A DNA stretch of 64,000 nucleotides from contig JAHBXR010000009.1 in the NCBI GenBank assembly GCA_019636335.1, positions 62,001 through 126,000 of the forward strand. The letters are read 5' to 3'. The notes under the pieces were generated by a model. The model saw only the letters and a list, made by a program, of their open reading frames with translations. It ran no database searches and was not told where the DNA came from. Positions 8,160 through 18,006 of this stretch are shown piece by piece. The stretch comes from Pirellulales bacterium. Its GTDB lineage: Bacteria; Planctomycetota; Planctomycetia; Pirellulales; JAEUIK01. A program made the translations under genes and the position numbers. Every line of letters begins with the position of its first letter. Within the stretch, counting starts at the first letter, position 1.

Positions 8160-11100
8160 CTATTTCTTTTCGGCCGCGTCGAACAACTGGTCGAAGCGCT
8201 GCCGGTTGGCCGACGTATAGCGCTCGATCTCGGCACGCAGGGCCTCGGGGCTCGTGAAGCCCGTCATGCGGGCCAGCTTTTCCATTTCGGCCGGCTCGTC
8301 GGGCAGATCGTCGCGGGCCTGGGTGTTCATCAGGCGCAAGCGACTCTCGACCGTGCGCAGGAAACGGTAACTCTCCTGGAAGAAGCTCGCATCGTCCGCC
8401 GAGAGCTGTCCGGCCTGCTCGAGCGCCTTGAGGGCGGCGAGCGTATTGGGTTGGCGAATCTCGGTGCGTCGCGCGCCGTGCCGCAATTGCAGCATCTGGA
8501 CGAGAAACTCGATATCGACCATTCCGCCGCGGCCCCGTTTCAGGTTGCCTCGCGCTGCCGTGTCTTCCAGACGCTTGCGCATCTGGCGAATGGCGTTCGC
8601 GTCGGCGGGCTGCCAAGTGTGGCCGTAGGTGGCGGTACCGATCACCTCGGCGGCGCGCGTCGCGGCGCCCTCGGCGCCGAAGACGATGCGGGCCTTGGTC
8701 AGGGCCTGGCGTTCCCAGAGCTGGCCGCTGCCGTCAGCGAAGTAGCGCGCGAGCTCGTCGAACGACGTGACCAGCGCGCCGCTGCGCCCCGTGGGACGCA
8801 GCCGCGGATCGACTTCATAGAGCCGGCCATAGGGGCCAAGCTGGCTGGCCGCCTTGATGATGCGCTGCCCCACCTCGCTGAAGAAGTGCTGGTTCGTGGT
8901 GACCTGCGTCCGGCGCGAGCGCGGGCCGGCGGCCGTGTTGCCGTCTCCCTCGAAGAGAAAGATGAGATCGAGATCGCTGTGGTAATTCAGCTCGCGCCCG
9001 CCGAATTTGCCCATCGCGACGATGACCAGCTCGCAGGGACGCGGCTCGACTCCCTCGGCCTCGACCATCGGCTCGCCCAGCTTCTGCACCAACCGCTCGA
9101 ACTCGAGATGGGCGATCTCTTCGAGGCAGGTGCAGGCAATGTCGGTCAGCGCGTCGGTCGTGGCCTGAATGTCTTCCTTGCCGAGCAGATCGCGCACCCC
9201 CACGCGCAGCGTCTGCGCGTGCTTGAAGCTGTGCAAGATGGGATCGAGATCCTCGGCGCCATGCACCAGGTCGGCCAGCGTCTGACGCAGCACGTCGAGC
9301 GTGGGCAGGCGATCGAGCACCAGGCTGTCCATCAACTCGTCGATCATGCCGGGATTGCTCGTCAGGATGCCCGATAGCAACGGGCTATACGCGCACAAAT
9401 CGACGTAGAGCCGCAGTGTCGGCGGATTGAAGCTGAACAGCTCCCACAGCACCCCCTTGCCGCCGAGCGAGTCGCTCACCTTCTCGAGGTTGACTAGCGT
9501 CGCGTCGGGATCGGGCGTGGCGGCAATCGCGGCGAGCAGACGCGGCGCGATCGAGGCCAGAAAGTGCCGGCAGCGGCGCGTCGAGAGGAAGCGGATCCGC
9601 TCGTTCGAGAGGGCCATCAGGTTCGAGTAGGCCAGTTCGACGTCGCGGAATCCGTGCCGAGAGAGCACCTCGTCGATGCACTCGGGGGTGGGCTCCGGAT
9701 CGAGCACGAGATCCACCTCGGGCTCCATGCCCGACTCGTCCGGAAAGGCGTCGTTGAGCAGGTGGTCGAGAATCTTGCGATTCAGCTCGGTCTTCTGTCG
9801 GTAGTCGTTCTCGAAGTCGTCGAGTGCCGAGCGGCCGGGCGCATCGGCGTACCCCATGCGAATAGCCAACTTGCGCAGCTCGGCGCGCTCCTTGGGCAGG
9901 ACGTGCGTCTGCAAGTCGAGCATGATCTGCAGACGGTGCTCGATCTTGCGGAGAAAGCCGTAGTTTTCTTCGAGGATGGCCCGCTCTTGCGAGGTGAGGC
10001 AACCGACCCCTTCGAGCCGCGCGAGCCCCTCGAGCGTGTTGCCGGTGCGGACCTCCGGCAAGTCGCCGCCGTTCAAAAGTTGCAGGAATTGGATCACGAA
10101 CTCGATGTCGCGAATGCCGCCGTGGCCGGTCTTCACGTCGCGGCTGTCGGCGCCGTTGCTCGACGTGCGATGCTCGATGCGGCGTTTGAGGGCCTTGATG
10201 CCGGTGATGTCGGCCAGGCTCAAGTAGCGGCGGTAGATCCAGGGTTCGAGCTGCGCGAGAAACTCGCGCCCCAGGTCGAGATCGCCCGCCACCGGTCGTG
10301 CCTTGACGTAGGCCTGGCGTTCCCAGGTGCGTCCCAGCACGTCGTAGTAGTGCAGGGCGCGCTCGAGGTTCGTCACCATGGGGCCCTGGCGCCCCTCGGG
10401 GCGTAGACGCAGGTCGACGCGGTAAGCCACCCCCTGCTCGGTCGGTTCGACCAGCAGCTTGACGATCTCGCGCGCCAAACGATCGAAGAACTCGTCGTTC
10501 GTGCAGGGACGATCGCCGTCGGTCTCGCCGTCGTGGTCGTAGAGCAAGATCAGATCGATGTCGCTCGAATAGTTCAGCTCGTTGCCGCCGAGCTTGCCCA
10601 TGCCCAGCACGACGAAACGAGCCGGTTTGCCGCTGGGCGTGCGCGGCACGCCGCGCTTTTCTTCGAGCGTGGCGCGGGCCGAGCGGACGGCCGCCTCGAG
10701 CACGGCCTCGGACACGGCCGAAATTTGCTTGGTCACGATGTCGAGCGATTGTCCGCGCACGATGTCGCCGAAGGCGATGCGCAAGGTTTCGCGATGGCGA
10801 AACCTTCGCAAGGCGGCCAGCACCGACTTCTGGCTCGCCGCGTTCAACACCTCGCTCGTCAGCTCGTGCGCGAGCACGTCGCGCGCCACGGGCTGGCCTT
10901 CCGTCAGACGCAGCAGGTCGTAACTTTCGCTATCCGTGACGAGCAGATCGCTCAGGTACTGGCTCGTCGAAAAGATCTGCACCAGGTAGGGGAGCGCATC
11001 GCGATCGCGCTCGAAGAGCGAACCCAGCGCCAGCGGATTGCGCGCCGCAGCCACGAAGCGATCGAGATTGTTCAGCGCCATGTCCGGGTCGGGGCAGCCG

Positions 11101-11279
11101 GGCAGCAACTGGCGAAGCTGCTCGCCGATGTCGGCCAGCAGGTCGAGCGTCACCCCGGCCGCCGCCATATGCACGAAGTTCGCGTGCGCACGCTCGAGAT
11201 TCGACAGTCCGCAGCCGCGCAGCCAGTCGACCGCCTCGGCCGGGTGATCCAGAAACCCGCTGAGCTCTTCGATTCGCAT
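8160..11279 (-). CDS. glnE: Bifunctional glutamine synthetase adenylyltransferase / deadenylase
   Basis: A 1039-residue protein, a little longer than the enterobacterial enzyme. It controls glutamine synthetase by adding or removing AMP on a tyrosine. Two nucleotidyltransferase cores are visible: VVLGMGKLGGNELNYSSDIDL near residue 226 (deadenylase half) and VIVAMGKFGGRELNYHSDLDL near residue 758 (adenylylating half). Each has the GG followed by DxD metal ligands. Each is followed by a GxxDIEF-type segment (GIRDIEF, GMVDIEF) seen in GlnE. It starts 18 bases after the miaB stop, so the two are probably cotranscribed. No glnB or glnA is in the window. Confidence 0.93.
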   Translation of the reverse strand: MRIEELSGFLDHPAEAVDWLRGCGLSNLERAHANFVHMAAAGVTLDLLADIGEQLRQLLPGCPDPDMALNNLDRFVAAARNPLALGSLFERDRDALPYLVQIFSTSQYLSDLLVTDSESYDLLRLTEGQPVARDVLAHELTSEVLNAASQKSVLAALRRFRHRETLRIAFGDIVRGQSLDIVTKQISAVSEAVLEAAVRSARATLEEKRGVPRTPSGKPARFVVLGMGKLGGNELNYSSDIDLILLYDHDGETDGDRPCTNDEFFDRLAREIVKLLVEPTEQGVAYRVDLRLRPEGRQGPMVTNLERALHYYDVLGRTWERQAYVKARPVAGDLDLGREFLAQLEPWIYRRYLSLADITGIKALKRRIEHRTSSNGADSRDVKTGHGGIRDIEFVIQFLQLLNGGDLPEVRTGNTLEGLARLEGVGCLTSQERAILEENYGFLRKIEHRLQIMLDLQTHVLPKERAELRKLAIRMGYADAPGRSALDDFENDYRQKTELNRKILDHLLNDAFPDESGMEPEVDLVLDPEPTPECIDEVLSRHGFRDVELAYSNLMALSNERIRFLSTRRCRHFLASIAPRLLAAIAATPDPDATLVNLEKVSDSLGGKGVLWELFSFNPPTLRLYVDLCAYSPLLSGILTSNPGMIDELMDSLVLDRLPTLDVLRQTLADLVHGAEDLDPILHSFKHAQTLRVGVRDLLGKEDIQATTDALTDIACTCLEEIAHLEFERLVQKLGEPMVEAEGVEPRPCELVIVAMGKFGGRELNYHSDLDLIFLFEGDGNTAAGPRSRRTQVTTNQHFFSEVGQRIIKAASQLGPYGRLYEVDPRLRPTGRSGALVTSFDELARYFADGSGQLWERQALTKARIVFGAEGAATRAAEVIGTATYGHTWQPADANAIRQMRKRLEDTAARGNLKRGRGGMVDIEFLVQMLQLRHGARRTEIRQPNTLAALKALEQAGQLSADDASFFQESYRFLRTVESRLRLMNTQARDDLPDEPAEMEKLARMTGFTSPEALRAEIERYTSANRQRFDQLFDAAEKK

Positions 11280-11297
11280 ATTCCGGGAAGCGCGGCG

Positions 11298-12728
<1,431 letters not shown>

Positions 12729-12835
12729 GGGGGTCGTCGCGTCTCGCAGGGGAAGCCCTCACACGGAGCAGGCCGGCAGGCGGCGCACCCGCGAGCGTGG
12801 GGCACGGCCCGACGCGAGGGGACAGTCGTGGGCGA

Positions 12836-13027
12836 TCAGGCGGCTTTCTTGGCCGCAGAGGCGGCCTTGGCTTCGAGGGCCTGCTGACGACGCTGGCGTT
12901 CCAGCTCGATCCGCATCCGCGCGGCGGTCTGCTCGCGATGCGCGAGGGTCATCCGCACGAGCGCCACGACCGCCACATAGCCCGCCAGCACCAACAAGGC
13001 CACATCCCAGCCATCCATGCTCTGCAT
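12836..13027 (-). CDS. Small single-pass membrane protein of unknown function
   Basis: A 63-residue protein if it starts at the ATG at 13027, which has AAGGA seven to eight bases upstream. An upstream in-frame start would add 19 residues but lacks such a site. Residues 6-25 are hydrophobic (ALLVLAGYVAVVALV). The rest is an Arg/Gln/Ala-rich, probably helical or coiled-coil tail ending AASAAKKAA. No family is recognised. It sits 107 bases upstream of miaB on the same strand and could be cotranscribed. The topology suggests a short membrane anchor with a cytoplasmic helix. Confidence 0.55.
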   Translation of the reverse strand: MQSMDGWDVALLVLAGYVAVVALVRMTLAHREQTAARMRIELERQRRQQALEAKAASAAKKAA

Positions 13028-13272
13028 TGCTGAATCCTTCAGCGTTGGCTTAGAAAACCGAGTTCCCCATCCTAACGCACGCAAGCGGGCTTCGCCCAGC
13101 GGGAAAATCTCCTGGCGCGGCCAACACTTGCGCGCCGAGTGCCCCGCCTACCTGCCAGGCGTGGGGTCACTGTAAAAACTTCGACCGAAACGACGAGCGA
13201 CCGCCAACCTTCTTGTAACGCCGGCGGCGTATCCCCCTCTCCCGAGCCCTACTCGGCGGCCAGAAATGCGAG

Positions 13273-13289
13273 ACTGCCAAACTGGCAGT
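13273..13289. promoter_or_regulatory. 17-base palindrome, candidate enhancer-binding-protein site
   Basis: ACTGCCA-AAC-TGGCAGT is a perfect inverted repeat with 7-base arms around a 3-base spacer. Its centre lies about 96 bases upstream of the -24 element of the sigma-54 promoter. That is the distance range where sigma-54 activators usually bind. Which activator would use it is unknown and none is encoded in the window. Confidence 0.4.
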
Positions 13290-13376
13290 TGGCCCGGACA
13301 CGCCTATTCGCTTCGGTAGGCGTTGCAAATGCTTGTCCGACAGAGACTAAGGGGCAACTTGTCGCGGCGGTCCGAT

Positions 13377-13392
13377 TGGCACACCTTTTGCT
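13377..13392 (+). promoter_or_regulatory. Sigma-54 (-24/-12) promoter for the hsp20 operon
   Basis: TGGCAC-ACCTT-TTGCT matches the sigma-54 consensus (TGGCAC-N5-TTGCA/T) at every defined position. The invariant GG and GC are exactly 10 bases apart. It is followed by a T/C-rich stretch and would start transcription near 13403, giving a leader of about 112 bases before hsp20-1. It lies in a true intergenic region in the correct orientation. Confidence 0.7.
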
Positions 13393-13515
13393 TTTTCTTT
13401 CGTTCCAGAGGCAAGTTCCTGCACGGGCTTGCCACCCCTCGCGCGTCGCGGCATTCACCCAGCGGCGTTTTGCCGCCGTCGCGCGGCCATTCTCTAAATC
13501 GAGGAGCCTACGTCC

Positions 13516-13962
13516 ATGCCATTGCGCCTACACACCTTGCCGCTCCATCAGGTCCGTCACGAAATGGATCGCTTCTTTTCCGACCTCACGCGCGGACTGC
13601 CGAACTGGCCGCACGTGGCCCCCGCCGCCGTACGCAGCTTTCCGGCGGTGAACGTCTGGGAGAACGATCAAGAGCTCTTCGCCGAGGCCGAGGTGCCGGG
13701 GCTCAAGGAGTCGGATATCGACATCTTCGTGGTCGGCAACGAGCTCACCATCAAGGGAGAGCGCAAGCCGAGCGAAGCACAAGAAGTCACCTACCATCGC
13801 CGGGAACGGGGCGCGGGAACCTTCACCCGGGTCGTACATCTGCCGGTCGACGTCGATAGCTCGCGCGTGTCGGCCACGCTGCGCGACGGCGTATTGACCG
13901 TGACGCTGCCCAAGGCCGAGACCGCCCGTCCGCGCAAGATCCAGGTCGTCGGCTCGAACTAA
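13516..13962 (+). CDS. Small heat-shock protein, Hsp20 family (first of three)
   Basis: A 148-residue alpha-crystallin-domain chaperone that would hold unfolding proteins in large oligomers in the cytoplasm. The domain runs from about residue 43 (FPAVNVWEND) to the end, with EVPGLKESDIDI, the LTIKGER strand, and the conserved DGVLTVTLPK near residue 128. The first 40 residues form the variable N-terminal arm (HEMDRFFSDL). An AGGAG precedes the ATG by about ten bases. It is the first gene behind the sigma-54 promoter, with hsp20-2 61 bases downstream. Confidence 0.9.
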   Translation: MPLRLHTLPLHQVRHEMDRFFSDLTRGLPNWPHVAPAAVRSFPAVNVWENDQELFAEAEVPGLKESDIDIFVVGNELTIKGERKPSEAQEVTYHRRERGAGTFTRVVHLPVDVDSSRVSATLRDGVLTVTLPKAETARPRKIQVVGSN

Positions 13963-14023
13963 ACGCGACGTCTCGCACGCAAGAAAGACACAAGCACGAA
14001 CAGATTTGCAGGAGCCAATTCTC

Positions 14024-14422
14024 ATGAGTACCGAAACGATTGCCGATCCCCGCTCGAGTGAGGTCGCCAAGACCGAGCATACCCGCAGCGGTCAGTATTA
14101 CCGTCCGCACGTGGACATCGTCGAACAGGCCGAGGAATTGCTAGTCCGGGCCGACATGCCGGGTCTGCGGGCCGAGGATATCGACGTCCAATTCGAGGAA
14201 GGAACCCTGGCGATTCACGGCCGCGTGGCGCCGCGTCAGCCGGCGGGCACCAATTACCTCCAGCGGGAATATGGCGTAGGCGATTACTACCGCAGCTTCC
14301 AGGTGAGCGAGCACATCGACGTCTCGCGCATTCATGCCGAGTACACCGACGGCGTGCTGACGCTGCACCTGCCGAAGACCGAGGCCGTCAAGCCGCGCAA
14401 AATCGCCGTCACCGCGAAGTAA
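14024..14422 (+). CDS. Small heat-shock protein, Hsp20 family (second of three)
   Basis: A 132-residue Hsp20. The alpha-crystallin domain spans roughly residues 30-132, with ADMPGLRAEDIDVQF, the LAIHGR strand and DGVLTLHLPK. I set the start at the ATG at 14024 because AGGAG lies eight bases upstream; a TTG 18 bases earlier would overlap that ribosome site. Its N-terminal arm is short and polar and lacks the HEMDRFF-type segment of its neighbours. It may therefore form smaller oligomers or mixed assemblies with them (inference). Confidence 0.88.
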   Translation: MSTETIADPRSSEVAKTEHTRSGQYYRPHVDIVEQAEELLVRADMPGLRAEDIDVQFEEGTLAIHGRVAPRQPAGTNYLQREYGVGDYYRSFQVSEHIDVSRIHAEYTDGVLTLHLPKTEAVKPRKIAVTAK

Positions 14423-14473
14423 GCGGTGCGTCGACGTCGGGCGGGTTCGTATTCGAAACGAGGAGTAGTCGAC

Positions 14474-14974
14474 ATGAAACCACTACCTTGGATGAATAAG
14501 CGCCAGGCGGAAGAAGGAACCCATGAGGTGGCCTCCTGGTCCGACCTGCGACAAGAGATGGAACGGATGTACGAGACGTACCTCCGCGAGCCGGTCGAGC
14601 GGATCGGGCGGGGATTCGAGTCGCTGGCCCCCTGGGGACCGGCGCTGGATATCGCCGAAAGCGATCAGGCCGTTACCGTGCGGGTCGAGATCCCCGGCGT
14701 CGAGCCGTCGGAGATCGATCTGCAGGTCACCGGCAATCAACTGACGATTGCGGGCGAGAAGAAGGAGCACTCGCAGCACGCAGGGGAAGATTTCTTCCAC
14801 AGCGAGCGGCGTTTCGGCAAGTTCCGCCGGAGCGTGCAATTGCCGGTGGGCATCGACGCCGAGCAGGTCACGGCCGAGTACGACCACGGCGTGCTGACCG
14901 TGCGGCTGCCGAAATCGCAGGGGGTCAAGCCCAAGCGGGTCGAAGTGCGGTCCCCGGCCTCGAACGCCATGTAA
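14474..14974 (+). CDS. Small heat-shock protein, Hsp20 family (third of three)
   Basis: A 166-residue Hsp20 with a long N-terminal arm (WSDLRQEMERMYETYL) and an alpha-crystallin domain from about residue 55 (PALDIAESD). It includes VEIPGVEPSEIDLQV, LTIAGEKKE and DGVLTVRLPK. AGGAG sits eight bases before the ATG. The frame is open a further 48 bases upstream but without a better site. It is the last gene of the three, 51 bases after hsp20-2. No terminator hairpin with a T-run was seen after it. Confidence 0.9.
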   Translation: MKPLPWMNKRQAEEGTHEVASWSDLRQEMERMYETYLREPVERIGRGFESLAPWGPALDIAESDQAVTVRVEIPGVEPSEIDLQVTGNQLTIAGEKKEHSQHAGEDFFHSERRFGKFRRSVQLPVGIDAEQVTAEYDHGVLTVRLPKSQGVKPKRVEVRSPASNAM

Positions 14975-15366
14975 CGTGACTTCCGGGCTCAAGGCCGCCA
15001 TCAAGATTCGTCAAAAGGTGCGCTCGACGAACCGGTACAGAATGCCATAATGTGAGCGCATTGAGAGGGAAACGGAGACTCCGATTATTCGGGGGACGAC
15101 TGCCCGAGCGCTGCGCAAGGCCGGCCCACGATGCGGGCAGCATCGCAATGCGGCGAGCTTGGCGATTCGTCGCTGTCGTCGCAAGCCGAACGCTCTCAAT
15201 GCGTTGCCACTGCCAGCATGGACTGAAGCGCAAGCATGCTTCAGCGGCATTAGATTTGCTTCCCGACAAAAGCGGCTTCACCAGGCGGCCTGTCACGGAT
15301 CGATACCTAGTTGCTAGGCAATGGGACGAGTGGCCCTGGATGTCATCCGGCAAGAAGCACGGCTCG
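14975..15366. other. Intergenic region upstream of the ATP-grasp gene
   Basis: About 390 bases. A hairpin CTGAAGC (15223-15229) with GCTTCAG (15238-15244) across an 8-base loop is the only structure noticed. The ATP-grasp reading frame is open across much of this region, but the encoded sequence is Arg/Cys rich and unlike the family, so it is treated as non-coding. Confidence 0.45.
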
Positions 15367-16875
15367 ATGCAATTTTCAAGCTATCTGCACAACGGCGCGT
15401 ACGATGAGTTGTTCGCGCCCGACGGGCTCCCACGCGATCGTTCGGAGCCTCTCTTCCAGCGGCTGCAAAATCTCACTCCTGAGGAGTTGCAGCGTCACCA
15501 GAAGGCGGCCGACGTGGCCCTCTGGAACATGGGCATCACGTTCAATGTCTACGGCCACGAGGCGGGCGTGGAGAAGGTGTGGCCCTTCGACATCCTGCCC
15601 CGCATCGTCACCGACAGCGAATGGGGGCGCATCGAACGTGGCTTGCAGCAACGCATCCGCGCGCTGAACCTGTTCATCGACGACATCTACCACGATCGCA
15701 AGATCTGTCGCGACGGGATCGTTCCCGAGGAGCTGGTCGCCTCGGCCAAGACCCTACGCATGGCCTGCGCCGGGCTCGAGCCGCCCCAGGGCGTCTGGTG
15801 TCACGTGACGGGCACCGATTTGGTGCGCGATCGCGATGGCGAGTTCTACGTGCTCGAGGATAATCTGCGCTGCCCGTCGGGCGTCTCGTACGTGCTCGAA
15901 AACCGCGAGGTGATGAAGCGCACCTTCCCGCAGGTCTTCGAGGGGCTGCGCGTCACGCCGGTCGAGGACTATCCCGAGCGCCTGCTCGACACGCTGCTGC
16001 ACACGGCGCCGCGCGGCGTCGATGCTCCGACCGTGGCGCTGCTCACGCCGGGCATCTACAACTCGGCCTACTTCGAACACTCCTTCCTCGCCCAGCAGAT
16101 GGGCATCGAGCTGGTCGAGGGACGCGATCTCGTCGTCCACGACGGCTACGTCCACATGCTCACCACCAAGGGCATGCGCCGCGTCGACGTGCTCTACCGG
16201 CGCATCGACGACGATTTCCTCGACCCGAAGTGCTTCCGCGAAGACTCCATGCTGGGCGTGCCCGGGCTGATGGACGTCTACCGCGCGGGGCGCATCACGC
16301 TGGCCAACGCGCCGGGGACCGGCGTGGCCGACGACAAGGCCGTGTACGCCTATGTGCCGCAGATCATTCGCTACTACCTGGGCGAGGACGCCATCCTGCC
16401 CAACGTGCCGACGTATGTCTGTTCGGACCCGAAACAGTGCGCGCACGTGCTGGCGAATCTCGACCAGCTCGTCGTCAAGCCGACGAACGAGTCGGGTGGT
16501 TATGGCATCTTGATGGGACCTCAGGCCTCGAGCGAGGAGCGTGCCCGTTATGCCGACGTGTTGCGCGCCAATCCGCGGAACTATATCGCTCAGCCGATGC
16601 TGACGCTGTCGACCGTGCCGACGATCGTCGAAGATCGTCTCGAGCCGCGGCACGTCGATCTGCGCCCCTTCGTGCTCTACGGCAAGGACATCTACGTCCT
16701 GCCGGGGGGGCTGACCCGCGTCGCCTTGCGCAAGGGTTCGATGATCGTGAACTCGTCGCAAGGGGGGGGGAGCAAAGACACCTGGGTGTTGGCCGATCCG
16801 AATCGTCCTCGTCAGGCGGAGCAATCTCAGTCACAATCTCAATCCAGTTCTTCGCCGGCGCTGGCCGGCGCCTAA
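15367..16875 (+). CDS. Circularly permuted ATP-grasp protein
   Basis: A 502-residue protein of the circularly permuted ATP-grasp family (DUF404/DUF407 type), ATP-dependent carboxylate-amine ligase-like. Recognisable segments are YDELFAPDG near the N-terminus, GWCH-type [31 protein letters not shown] (ATP/metal-binding acidic residues), [24 protein letters not shown] and [22 protein letters not shown]. The last 25 residues are Ser/Gln repeats. The start is uncertain: ATG at 15367 is used, while ATG at 15340 would add nine residues, and neither has a good ribosome site. An alpha-E gene follows, the standard partner. The family is thought to make peptide or isopeptide-type linkages, but no substrate is known. 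Confidence 0.85.
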   Translation: MQFSSYLHNGAYDELFAPDGLPRDRSEPLFQRLQNLTPEELQRHQKAADVALWNMGITFNVYGHEAGVEKVWPFDILPRIVTDSEWGRIERGLQQRIRALNLFIDDIYHDRKICRDGIVPEELVASAKTLRMACAGLEPPQGVWCHVTGTDLVRDRDGEFYVLEDNLRCPSGVSYVLENREVMKRTFPQVFEGLRVTPVEDYPERLLDTLLHTAPRGVDAPTVALLTPGIYNSAYFEHSFLAQQMGIELVEGRDLVVHDGYVHMLTTKGMRRVDVLYRRIDDDFLDPKCFREDSMLGVPGLMDVYRAGRITLANAPGTGVADDKAVYAYVPQIIRYYLGEDAILPNVPTYVCSDPKQCAHVLANLDQLVVKPTNESGGYGILMGPQASSEERARYADVLRANPRNYIAQPMLTLSTVPTIVEDRLEPRHVDLRPFVLYGKDIYVLPGGLTRVALRKGSMIVNSSQGGGSKDTWVLADPNRPRQAEQSQSQSQSSSSPALAGA

Positions 16876-17032
16876 CCTACGAGCGACAGGCGGAGCGATG
16901 CATGACGACGCGCGAAACGACTTGGCCGTACGACGCCGGCCGGAATTTCTCTTCCTGCGCCCCGGCAGTTGCGCGACTCGCCCCCCTCTTTGCTCGACCG
17001 GCCGCGCGGTGCGCGGCGGAGGACGCAACGAA

Positions 17033-17992
17033 GTGCTAAGTCGAGTCGCCGAGGCCGTTTTTTGGATGAGCCGCTATCTCGAGCGGGCCGATAACGTCGC
17101 GCGCTTCATCGACGTCAACGAACACCTGACGCTCGATCTGCAAGGCGCCGTGGCCGAGCAATGGGCGCCGCTGGTCTACACGACCGGCGATCACGAGCCC
17201 TACTTTCAGCATTACGGCGAGCTGACCCGTTCGAACGTGCTGCAGTTTCTCACGTTCGATGCCCGCAACGCGAACTCGATTCTCGGTTGCGTGCAGCGGG
17301 CCCGCGAAAACGCCCGGGCGATCCGCGAGATCATCTCCTCCGAAATGTGGGAGCAGATCAACCGCTTCTACCTGTTGATGCGCGATGCGTCGCGGGCGCC
17401 GGCCTGCGATCACGTGCGGCGGATCGTCGAAGATGTGAAGCTGCACAGCCATCTGATTCAGGGCGTGCTCGACACCACCATGTCGCACGGCGAGGCGTGG
17501 CACTTCGCCAACATCGGCCGCCTGGTCGAACGGGCCGACAAGACCTCGCGCATCCTCGACGTGAAATACTACATTCTGCTTCCCCACACGCGCGACGTGG
17601 GGACGCCGCTCGATATCGTGCAGTGGTCGGCCCTGCTCAAGTCGGCCAGCGCGCTCGAGATGTATCGCAAGAGCAAGGGACGTATTCTGCCGGCCAAGGT
17701 GGCGGAGTTCCTGATCCTCGACCGCGACTTTCCCCGCTCGATGCGCTACTGCCTGGTGCATGCCGAGGAATCGTTGCACGAGATCACCGGCACGCCCGCC
17801 GGTTCGTTCGGCAACCGAGCCGAGCAGCAGCTAGGCCGCATGCGCGCGGCGATGGACTTCACCAGCATCGACGACGTCGTGCAGCAGGGATTGCACGAGT
17901 TCATCGACCGCTTTCAGACGGAACTGAACGCCGCGGGCGAAGCGGTCCACGACGTCTTCTTCGCCCGCCCCGAGCTGCCGCTGGCCTCGTGA
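17033..17992 (+). CDS. Alpha-E domain protein (DUF403)
   Basis: A 319-residue all-helical protein starting VLSRVAEAVFWMSRYLERADN, the typical beginning of alpha-E proteins; WxxRYxERA is their hallmark. The start is a GTG at 17033 with GGAGGA nine bases upstream, so the upstream open frame is not used. A second helical half has FPRSMRYCLVHAEESLHEI. It follows the ATP-grasp gene by 157 bases. In many bacteria the ATP-grasp/alpha-E pair is accompanied by a transglutaminase-like protease and an Anbu-type proteasome-like peptidase. Neither is here; the next genes are a restriction system on the other strand. Confidence 0.88.
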   Translation: MLSRVAEAVFWMSRYLERADNVARFIDVNEHLTLDLQGAVAEQWAPLVYTTGDHEPYFQHYGELTRSNVLQFLTFDARNANSILGCVQRARENARAIREIISSEMWEQINRFYLLMRDASRAPACDHVRRIVEDVKLHSHLIQGVLDTTMSHGEAWHFANIGRLVERADKTSRILDVKYYILLPHTRDVGTPLDIVQWSALLKSASALEMYRKSKGRILPAKVAEFLILDRDFPRSMRYCLVHAEESLHEITGTPAGSFGNRAEQQLGRMRAAMDFTSIDDVVQQGLHEFIDRFQTELNAAGEAVHDVFFARPELPLAS

Positions 17993-18006
17993 CGCGCCGC
18001 GACGAT

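Larger units (their letters stand above)
13028..13515. other. Regulatory region upstream of the hsp20 genes
   Basis: About 490 bases between the small membrane-protein gene (leftwards) and hsp20-1 (rightwards). It holds a consensus sigma-54 promoter (13377-13392) and a 17-base palindrome (13273-13289), both listed separately. There is also a weaker inverted repeat, CGCCTA...TAGGCG, at 13301-13322. No CIRCE (HrcA) element was seen. The open frames crossing it have no protein-like character. Confidence 0.6.

Noticed and set aside
13301..13322. Inverted repeat CGCCTA...TAGGCG as a second activator site for hsp20
   Set aside because: Only six-base arms with a 10-base spacer and a sequence unrelated to the 17-base palindrome; too weak to list as a site.
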